From: Gerris lacustris
Taxonomy: Eukaryota > Arthropoda > Insecta > Hemiptera > Gerridae
Length of the DNA: 64,000 nucleotides
Direction: 5' to 3'
Assembly: GCA_951217055.1 (NCBI GenBank)
Contig: OX578280.1
Coordinates: forward strand, 62,877,633-62,941,632
Positions 36,375 to 45,300 of the stretch are shown in pieces. The first letter of the stretch is position 1; every line of letters starts with the position of its first letter. A program made the translations under genes and the position numbers. The notes below the pieces were generated by a model, which was not told the origin of the DNA, did no database searches, and worked only from the letters and a program-made list of their open reading frames with translations.

Positions 36375-36627
36375 GCTAAAATTCATTTCTCGATATCGCG
36401 TCGGGGTATTATTTTTCTGATCATGTATGGCAAATTTCGCCAAAATCGGCCAGGTTGTTTAGGCTTCAGGCGTCTGCACAGACAGACGACAGACGACAGA
36501 CAGACATTTTTTTAAAACCACTTCTTTGGACTCAGGGGACCTCAAAACGTGTAAATCCATCAAAATCTCAAAATCAAATTTTCGCGCTATCACAATACTT
36601 TCTCTTTATATGAGAAAGTAAAAAAGA
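35854..36627 (-). mobile_element. Family A element, near full-length, with nested MITE
   Basis: In minus-strand order: a ctttctcatataaagagaaa start, tacacgttttgaggtcccc, gacagacag run, aaatttgccatacatgatca, gagaaatgaattttagct, a G-rich tract (36352-36374 on the plus strand as a G run), the B-box match ggttcgattcc (complement at about 36006-36016), and the 3' block cagattaactttctcat. An unrelated MITE interrupts it at 36090-36286. Confidence 0.85.
36090..36286. mobile_element. MITE inserted in family A copy
   Basis: A 197-bp element with ~28-bp inverted ends: gcaggccgcacacgatcaat on the left and attgatcgtgtgcggactgc on the right. The interior repeats the palindromic word caatagtattgtcaatacta. 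Two other family A copies (30.3 kb and 53.7 kb) show the uninterrupted sequence atatcgt-agatt at this point. The duplication at the junction is not clear. Confidence 0.85.
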
Positions 36628-37915
36628 GGTGTAAAAATTACCCTTGATTTTCTGGGAGAACCTATTTCATTTATCAAGTTTATTTATTGAACGAGCGTAA
36701 GTGTAAGTAATTTCTTCATTCAGGTGCCTTAGAATTTTAAAACTACATACTCACAATCGTTTGTTTTTGAATTTGTCTAACGACAACTGAAAAAAAAATT
36801 ACCAATTCGAGTAAATTCTAAATTTCAGTTTTGATATTTTAAAAATCACAATAGTCTGTTTGTGATTTGTTTCTCGTGTATTATTGATAACTAAAATAAT
36901 TAACCAATTCGAACAAAATTCGCACAAAGCTGCAACTTAGAATTTGTAACAACTACAGTTTTTTTAAAAAATTATTCACTTAATTATTAACTTAAAATTA
37001 TTCACTTCGATTGTGAGAACCTGTGTGAACACCTTAATAGATAATTCTTTACTTACAGAATCAGAATCAGATAAAAACCTATAATCAACCTATATAAAAC
37101 GTATTAGACCTGCATAATATATCGTCCCAGACGAATAACTTATATAGACTTATAGAGTCCATTCATAATTCTGAATAGATTAATAGATAGTAATCTATGT
37201 AGATAATTTGTTGAAATGATTGAATAGAACAGTTTGAGATAATATATAGTTTTTATAATCATTTCAATCAATTTTTTTTAAGTGAAGAATTTGGAAAATT
37301 CGTTGAGTAATAAAAAGCCTACCCTAATGGAATTTTTAGTTGATAAGGTTAAAAAAATGCTGCATTTTCACCTGGATTTTTAAATATTCTAAAAAGTTCG
37401 AGTAGCGTGATTTAACTAAATGTCTGAAGAGGCTTTACAAGAAAAAGGCGGGAAAAGTTGTCTGCTCCAGTGAGCCAGTTGGCTGCATCTTTTGGCCCGT
37501 TCTCTAATTATTAGCCAAGACACGCTAACGTTTTGAACGTTCAATACTGAAGATTCTTCTTGAGCTACTCGGCTTACACAGTGCCGTGACGACGGACCGT
37601 TACCCTATACACGATGTACTACCTGAAACCCTCTATCAGATTACCATCAGGATCTGCCCTGATTCAAACGCTACTCTGCCATTCAAGTAGCCAAACTACC
37701 ATTTTTTTAAAAAGGTGGATAAATTCAAATTAAACGATAGCTAAAGATCGGTCCTTTTGATAGAAGATAAGAATATTAGTTTCAAAAGAAATGTTAATCA
37801 AATGTGTGCTTTGCACACATGGTGTTGATTCCATGGGTAATGGGGCAGTGTCACCTCTAAACTTAAGAGTACTCTCTCTTATTCCTATAACATAGCCTTC
37901 AGGTAATGTAATTTC
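36628..37915. other. Intergenic stretch
   Basis: AT-rich to ~37400, then a more complex part (37440-37680) with short stop-broken frames. No gene supported. Confidence 0.55.
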
Positions 37916-37917
37916 TA

Positions 37918-38099
37918 AGCCTCGTTCACACGATGACACTAAATGTCGCGACATTCAATGCCGCGACATTAGTGTGGCCGAGTGTCGTCGTATTAACAGT
38001 AGATGCCATGGCACTAAACGCTATAACTAAGACGCTGAGTGTCAAGCAGTGTCACGGCATTAAATGTCGCGACATTAATGTCATCGTGTGAACGTGGCT
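37918..38099. mobile_element. MITE with ~40-bp inverted ends
   Basis: Starts agcctcgttcacacgatgac and ends tcatcgtgtgaacgtggct, with TA on each side. The internal palindrome tgtcgcgaca occurs near both ends (37945-37954 and 38065-38074). No coding sequence. Confidence 0.85.
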
Positions 38100-38505
38100 T
38101 AATTACTTACGAGTAACCGAAGGTAATTGAAACATTGTGATAATTCTTAAGAACTTTTTTCTTCTATCAATTCATCTTCAATCTAAATGCATTTAGACAT
38201 AGGATGGCATTATTAATCTCATTTATGTCTATCCAACAACATTTTGGATTACGTTCAAATTTTAAATTATATTTAAACAAGAAATATCAATTTTAATTCC
38301 AATGAAACCATAATAGCCGCTGTCTAATCAAGTTTTAAAAATCCGTCAAGTACTTACCAGCAAGTTACTAAAAGGGTTTCTTCGGTCATAAGAATTCATT
38401 ATTATTATTTTTTAACCAAAAAGTGTATTTTTCACTTTTAAGAAACAAAAGGTGTGCATATATTATCCTTTACTATCTTCGGTATGCACTTATTAAATTC
38501 TTATA

Positions 38506-39068
38506 GGGGTAAAATGGCCTCCATTTTGGAAACACGATACATTTTTGTGAACCAAATTTCAATACCTTTATAATGATACCCAATTTGGGTTTTACAAATC
38601 ACAAACATTTTGGGGCCCCCTAGTTACGGACCCCTAAAATTTTTAAAATTTGACTTTTTTATATAAATTCCCGGAAATATCATTGGACCAGGGAGATGTA
38701 TATTTTTGTATTTTTGCCTTATTTTTAGGACCTGTCCTAATAGGGTAGCGTGGGGGGACATTTTTTTTTTCGTTTTGTTTTAATTTTTTGGGGGGTAAAA
38801 TGGCCGCCATTTTGGAAACACGATACTTTTTGTGAACCAAATTTCAATACCTTTATAATGATACACAACTTCGATTTTTCAAATTACAAACATTCTGGGG
38901 CCCCCTAAAAATTCTAAAATTTCACTTATTTTAGATCAACTTCCGGAAATTTTATTGGACCACAGAGATATATATTTATGTCTTTTTGCCTTATTTTTGG
39001 ACCTATCCTAATGGGGTAGTGTAGGGGGGTACATTTTGGGTTTGTTTTATTTTTTGGGGGGTAAAATG
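38506..39068. repeat. Two tandem ~280-bp units plus start of a third
   Basis: The units begin ggggtaaaatggcctccatt (38506), ggggtaaaatggccgccatt (~38792) and ggggtaaaatgacc (~39058). Each has ggaaacacgatac, gtgaaccaaatttcaatacc, ttggggccccct and attggacca. This looks like a short tandem satellite or a duplicated element interior. Confidence 0.85.
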
Positions 39069-39462
39069 ACCTAAACCCTAAAAAAGAAGGGAATTAAATA
39101 AAATAAAAATATGTTCTCTCACATGTCAAAATGATTGGCGAGAGAACAATAGATATTTTAATTTCTCATGTATAGAAAGAAAGTATTGTGATAGCCCAAG
39201 GATTATATTTTAGTTTTTTATAAATTTACTAGTCCCCTCAGTCCATAAAAGTGATGTTTAAAGCCTAACTAAACAGTACTTAGAAAACTAAGTGATACGT
39301 AACTAGGACATACTAAGTGATGTTTAGTTAGAGCCTAACTACTCCACCGGATTCGATTAAATCTTTCTTGGGGGCCTTTTGGGGGGTATGTTGTATCTTA
39401 CTTCATTTAAAAGAAAGGGCAGTTGGCAGTACTTCTTAAGATTGTTACTCCCCTATTAGTCC

Positions 39463-39735
39463 AGGAGATAACGTGCCAAAAAGTGTCTGACTAACATCAA
39501 GCTAGAATTTTGTGTGCAAGTTATTTTTTAGTATCTTTTAAGAATATGTGGTCGGCCAAGTTTGGCTGCGGGACATGGGCGTTTAAAAATTAAAAAAACA
39601 AATCAGTGGAGAACGAACATGTCCCACCAATTATGGTGGATACTGAATAATAAATTAGTTAGTAGACCAAATATCAAGTTGATGTTAGTTTGTCACTTTA
39701 CTACATTGATTAGGAGTAATATTTGAATAACTAAC
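39463..39735. mobile_element. Foldback MITE, family E, right half missing
   Basis: Starts gtccaggagataacgtgcc, includes gactaacatcaagctagaat and gttgatgttagtttgtcact, and stops near 39735, where family F sequence begins. Confidence 0.8.
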
Positions 39736-39751
39736 TTAAGACAATAGGATA

Positions 39752-40345
39752 TTTAGTCCAATGTCTTCTTTAGATTGTTACTCCCCTAATAAAAAAAACC
39801 AAAGGGGAGTAACAATCTAAAGAAGGTGCACGGAATGTTCTTTTTTAGTCAGTTACTCCCCTTAAAAAAACAGAAGCGCGATATTTCTTTGTCCCAAAGT
39901 ACATTGGAATTGGACTAAACATCCCTTTTTCGTTATTTTTAGTCAAAATCATTTATATTCTAAATCAATAAAGGGGAGTAACAATCTAAAGATGTACCCA
40001 ATGTACTTTGGGACAAAGGAATATCACACGTCTAATGAATCAAATGCCGCACACAACTGGGAAGTGCCCAGTTGTAAAACGTTTAAGTCGGTTGTAGACT
40101 CTTAATTTGGGAAAAATTAAAATTTAATTGTAATAACAAAAAAATCTATTGTTAAAACCAAAAACGGGTTCAAAGTCTGGTACTTCTTTAGACTGTTACT
40201 CCCCTTATAAAAACAGAAGAGTGATATTCCTTTGTCCTAAAGTACATTGGACTAAATATCACTTTGGCTTAATAGTTATATTGTTAAAGTCATTTATATT
40301 CTAACAAAACATAGAGGAGTAACAATCTAAAGAAATACCCAAAGT
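39752..40345. mobile_element. Cluster of three family F MITEs
   Basis: Three copies with ends ctttagattgttactcccc and its complement: a minimal ~75-bp copy (39755-39827), a ~170-bp copy (39831-40001) and a ~155-bp copy (40183-40340). The longer ones contain gatattcctttgtcc and attggactaaatatc. Fragments of the same family lie at 33850-33890, 41435-41460, 42455-42505, 43555-43630, 49890-50095, 51030-51115 and 52095-52150, so it is abundant locally. Confidence 0.85.
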
Positions 40346-41060
40346 CTTAATTGTAACGAATCTATTTTCACTCCAACATTTTTCAATGAAAACTGCATCT
40401 TTGAGGCTGTTGAGATATTGTCGTGATAGAGGAATTGTCGGTGGAAACAATCTATAAAGGTAACGGGTCTAAACCAATGGTTGGATTTTGTTTGCTTCTC
40501 AGAAGAAAAGGCTGCAGTCATTGCTTAATCTCATTTGCAGAGTTAACTAACTGTGAACTGTTTGGCTGCCTTGGGACGGGAATCATTGTCCACTGCGATT
40601 TCCTTCCAGACTCTAAGGCTTCTTATTAATGCCTAATCCATAAGGAATCTCCTTCCTTTCGCTTCCAACAGAGAAAATTCTTACATTGTATCTTCATTGA
40701 GTTAAGAAGGTAACAAAATGTAATCCGACTGATTCTTTTCTTCAACAACACATTGTTTTCAACTTTGAAGGAATCTGTCTTGTAAAAATGTTTACATATT
40801 ATCATTATCATGACAAGATTGTTGGACCGTTGCCTTTCCAATCTCAGCTTTCGCTTGCTCAGAAACAAACCCATTGTTTTATATTTCTTCTTTTTTATTT
40901 TTATCTAATCGAGAAAATAATATTAATTTTTTCATGTAGTTCAAATGGTAGTTGTATTTACTTTTTAATATGACCTGATTTCTATTTACTTGAATAATTA
41001 TTAGATATTTATTTTTTATTTTTCTCATATATGTAGTCGGTATGTAAAAGAGAAACTTCT
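40346..41060. other. Intergenic stretch
   Basis: Several overlapping short frames on both strands (40327-40973) but none with coding character, splice sites or a recognisable motif. I see no gene. Confidence 0.5.
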
Positions 41061-41061
41061 G

Positions 41062-41232
41062 TGATGACCCTGAGTCAAAAAAATAGTTTTCCAAAAAAGG
41101 TCTGTTGTATGTATAGACGCGTGGAGCCTAAACTGCTGGGCCAATTTCGATGAAATTTGGCATACATGATAAGAACTTTTTCTCTAAATTTGGAAGGTCC
41201 TCCTCCCCTCAAAAATCATACGTGCGGTGTCG
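41062..41232 (+). mobile_element. Family A fragment, 5' half
   Basis: Contains tggagcctaaactgctgggc and gatgaaatttggcatacatg, colinear with 9225-9300, then stops. Confidence 0.75.
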
Positions 41233-41539
41233 CGGGGCACCCGGTAGGAACGAAGTTCCTTACGCTTTTCATTAAATATAAATTATAAAATCACACTGCT
41301 AAGTATACGATGTTAACTACTTATACATGGCGGAGTTAATTAAGAGACTAACTATTAGATAAAGTAACTAACTTTTTGTACTTAGCGGAGTTTATGAAAA
41401 ATTAAAAGAAAACAATTTTTTTTTTCATTGAAGTGTGATATTCCTTTGTCCCAAAGTACGATGTGTCTATGAACCCTAAAAATTAAATGGCTATTTGTAT
41501 ATTTGTCCAATTGAAATTTACATAAATGTACGTTCCTCT

Positions 41540-41814
41540 AGGCGGCTTTTACACTGCGTGCCGAGACCGAACGAGCCTGATTCCGCTTGAGAAACAAATA
41601 CATTCATGTATTAGAATGGGGCTATTCACGTTAAACGCCAAGCGAGACCGAGCGTTTTCGATAGCTGTGAGCTAAGCGTTTTCGGCCGCCGAAAACGCAT
41701 GGTAAACGGTTGTACGCATACTGGTAGATAATCGGCTCGGTCTCGCGCGATGTGTGAATACAAAAACGCTCTGCCCGGCCTCGCTCGGTCTCGGCCGCAG
41801 TGTGAAGGCCGCCT
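41540..41814. mobile_element. GC-rich MITE, PIF/Harbinger-like ends
   Basis: A 275-bp element with ends aggcggcttttacactgcgt and cgcagtgtgaaggccgcct, continuing as ccgagaccgaacgag / ctcgctcggtctcgg (~35 bp). The interior has a gcgttttcgg..ccgaaaacgc palindrome at ~41680-41698. Flanking bases include TA, but no clean 3-bp duplication is visible. Open frames across it are shadows. Confidence 0.82.
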
Positions 41815-42234
41815 AACTCGCTTAAGATTAATCACTCCTGAGGATTCTTTCAGTAAGTGGAGAACAAAAGGTCGTAATTTCCATTCTTTTAGCAACGGTT
41901 TTCATCGAAAAACCAATTTAGAAACTTATACTCATGATATTATATTTTTTAAATCTGACAGCTTAGATTATCCAACCTATGGGGGAGAAGAAAAAAAGCC
42001 ACTAGGCCGGTATGAGAGGTGGGGCAGCATCATGGCCCGACCTATTACCAAAATCTCAAGCTCCCAAAATCTCAAGCTCTCATTCGCCCTCCTCCCATTT
42101 TTTTTTTTCGATTTCCCCAAGCTGTCAGATTTAAAAAATATAATATCATGAGTATAAGTAATCCTTAATATGTATAAAAATACCTAAAACAATTGTTTTT
42201 CTGTTGCAGGAGTTGTTCTCGAAATGCGACTAAG

Positions 42235-42313
42235 ATGGGTTCTACTGGCTCAAAGGAAGATGTTGAAGCGGATGGACTGCGAGCAAAGTACGCACGAGGT
42301 ATAAGCTCTTCAG
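42235..42313 (+). CDS. Coding exon 1
   Basis: Preceded by a strong acceptor (tttttctgttgcag, ending 42209) and 25 nt of exon before the ATG. It ends TCT TCA G at a gtattt donor (42314), leaving phase 1. A second ATG at 42224 in another frame with G at -3 runs 26 codons to a TAA at 42301-42303. If the 5' region is non-coding this would be an overlapping upstream ORF. Confidence 0.65.
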
Positions 42314-45300
42314 GTATTTTTTTATCTTTTATTTTAAATTTTAAACTTAAATTATTGGAGGGGGGGGGGGGAGGGGGGAACAAGGAAATCATCTGATAAT
42401 TCCCATTAAATGTTAAAAAGTAAAATGATTAGTTAAAGTTAATAACTATTATAGGCAAAGGGATATTTAGTCCAATGTAATTTACGACCAAGGAATATCA
42501 CATCTTTTGTACAAATACAAAACTTCAAAGTAAATAAGGTGGGTAACAAAGTAAAAGAGCCTCAATTTCAACGCATCATGATGGATTTTTTCCAAAACAG
42601 ATTTGTTCTAATTACTTAATTAAATGGTTCTACTAAATATGGCTAAGGAAAGATACGTTTTCTTTTAATTTCAGAAATAATTATCACCAATTTTCTTAGT
42701 TTAACTTTAATTAAACATAAATTAATTATGTGTTTCTTAATAAAGCATTTTTAATTGATTATAATAGATAAATTTATAGTTGTATGCAACGATAATTACC
42801 CTTATATACCTGCTTAATATTTCTAAATACTTACTATTCCCATAAAATCTTCTATTCGATTTTTTTTTTAACTACCGGATTGCAATGTTACTTTTACGAG
42901 GAGATTATGTTTCAATATTATACGGTAAAAGATAATATATTTTTAAAAGATAGATTTTAATTAGAGAAAGCATAATTAGTTTATGCTTGAGAAACCTTAA
43001 GCCTAAGTAGTTTGACATTCGAAAGTTTTAGTAACATAAATCAAAGTTTTAAAATTTTAGTTTGAATTATTTAAGAAATCTTAAGAAATTACACTGTTAT
43101 ATTCCATTTTCATTAAGGGAATCTTGTATACATAGGAAATATTAAAATTCGTTTCTTTCATACATACACTTTAAGCTTAATTCCTTCAGGTATATTTATG
43201 GCTTCCTTATTTTCTCTTATACGTAGTGAACAAACCAACGTAGAACGTAGTAAAACTACCAATAATTTCTTATACGTAGTACATGAAAGAATTGTGATGG
43301 CTCCAAATTAATTTTAGAATTGATTACTGATAGGAGTAGTAACTGCGTACTATACGTAATATGTATATGTTTCTCACCTAAAACATATACATATATTCTG
43401 ACAAAACATATATCTTTAACATTTCTAAAATATAAACCACTTAAGGGCACTAAATTACGTAATTACCACCAAAAATTAATTTAACGGTAATTATTTCCTG
43501 GTCTTAATAATTAATTGGACTAAGTGATAGTATTACCTTTATATGCAGTAGAGTGCCGTTCCTTTATCCCAAAACTTTTTGGACTAAATATCCCTTTGTC
43601 TTAAAAAACAACGAAATATCCCTTTATCTAAGTAAATAGTTATTGAGAAAAAGGAATTCTTTACAAGTGGTAGACAAATATAAAGTGGATAACCAATTAA
43701 ATTTTTGCCACATGGTACTTTAAGTAAGTAAGTAAGTAAATCACCGTATTTATTTAAAACATACAGGGAGTTGATATGTACAGTAAATCAATAATATGAT
43801 AACAGTAATTTTAGAGCTAATATGTAAAAAATGTTTAATATGGTTTAACCAGTTAAACTGGAGGTTTGTCTCGGGCTTATCGATGAGCGCGCATGTAGTC
43901 TTTCCAGACAAGCAGATGGATAGCGTCTGCTATTCATACTTAATATTTTAATTATCCAATTTAAAATTGCTTTAAATATTTTATAAGAGAGGTGTAGGAC
44001 GCCTGTTTCCAGTCTTACTGCAAAGCCGGGTGTGGTTCTAGGGAGAGAAAGAATCCTCTTAAGGGCGTTGGTCTGACATCTTTCAAGTTCTTCGTGATAT
44101 TTGGGTGCCCAGGCAGCTGCACAGTACAGAACCGAGTTCAATATAATAGAGTCGAGCAGTTTCATTCGTGAATTCCAAGAGTTATACTTGATTTTGGATA
44201 GCACCGATGTTATTGAACCCATAGCTCTATTGCCCTTTGAAACTGCAGACTTAGCGGCAGAGTTAAAGGAAAAGTTAGAACAAAATTCAACCCCTAAATA
44301 CGTGAACTTCTTGACTACCTCTATCTTCTTACCTTGATAATATAATGTTGGTTGTATTACGGCAGGTTTTCCTTTTTTAAATATTAGAACCTTTGTTTTG
44401 GTCGTGTTTACCTCCAATTTGTTTATCCGGCAATATTCGTCCAAAATGGTTAGTAGGCATGGTACTTTAATTAGTTAGTTAACCTATTCTCTATGGGTGG
44501 ATAAACAAGTAAATGAATACCAGGTTATGTGGTTGTTTTAGTCAATAAAGAAAAACTGCAAACAAATTATTAATTTACACGTTATGAGGTCCTCTATTTT
44601 CAAAAAGGTTCTCTATTTAATATTTTAGGAAAAGGTTTGTATGTGGTCTGTGGTTCTTTTCTTTTATTTTTGGAAATTTACGAATTGTGTCCCTAGGAAA
44701 AAAAAAAAAATTTCGAATCTTTCCTATCCAACTTAATAATAACACCTAAAAAACTCTAAATCTCTTTAAAACGCATCGTCTAAAAATTCCTATGTACATT
44801 TGCCAATTAGGATTGAAATTTTGTTTTATATTTATCGAGTGAAATTAATTTGAATTATTGATTTTTTTTCTTCAGAATTTTCACAACATTGGCGCAACAA
44901 CATAAACTATAAAGTTCTTCAAGAGCGAATGGCAAAAAAAAACATATCTAAATCATGCATAAGTATATGCGGAGACAAGATTTTCGAATCTGATCCCTCA
45001 GTGATGCTCCTGAACAAATCCAAACTTTGCGATGCTCCGCCTCGTCTCCAGTCAATCGGAGTCAAACAAAAGAGCTACGTCAATCAGCTGATAGAACACA
45101 GATCGAAATTCAACGTCATGGTCAACAATAACAAAAAGCCCGAACAGAAGACAAAAGAATTGAAGAGTCTTAAAGACAACAGAGTCTCTTGTGATCTGGT
45201 ACCATTGAAAAATGTCATCAAAAACAGTGGCCAGTTGATTAACAAACAAAACGTCAGTATTAATAATAGTTACCCAGAAAGTTTTATTCGAGTTAATTTT

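Larger units (their letters stand above)
42314..44875 (+). other. Intron 1 (2.56 kb)
   Basis: Starts gtattttttt and ends with a pyrimidine-rich acceptor, attttttttcttcag. It contains a G-run at 42361-42376, family F pieces, a LINE insertion (43724-44457) and a weak family A fragment (~44575-44650). The remainder is AT-rich without features. Confidence 0.7.

Noticed and set aside
41626..42151. Frames of 89 and 133 codons on opposite strands
   Set aside because: They overlap the GC-rich MITE at 41540-41814. GC-rich inverted repeats lack stops on both strands.
44101..44337. 78-codon plus-strand frame
   Set aside because: Antisense shadow of the LINE reverse transcriptase fragment.
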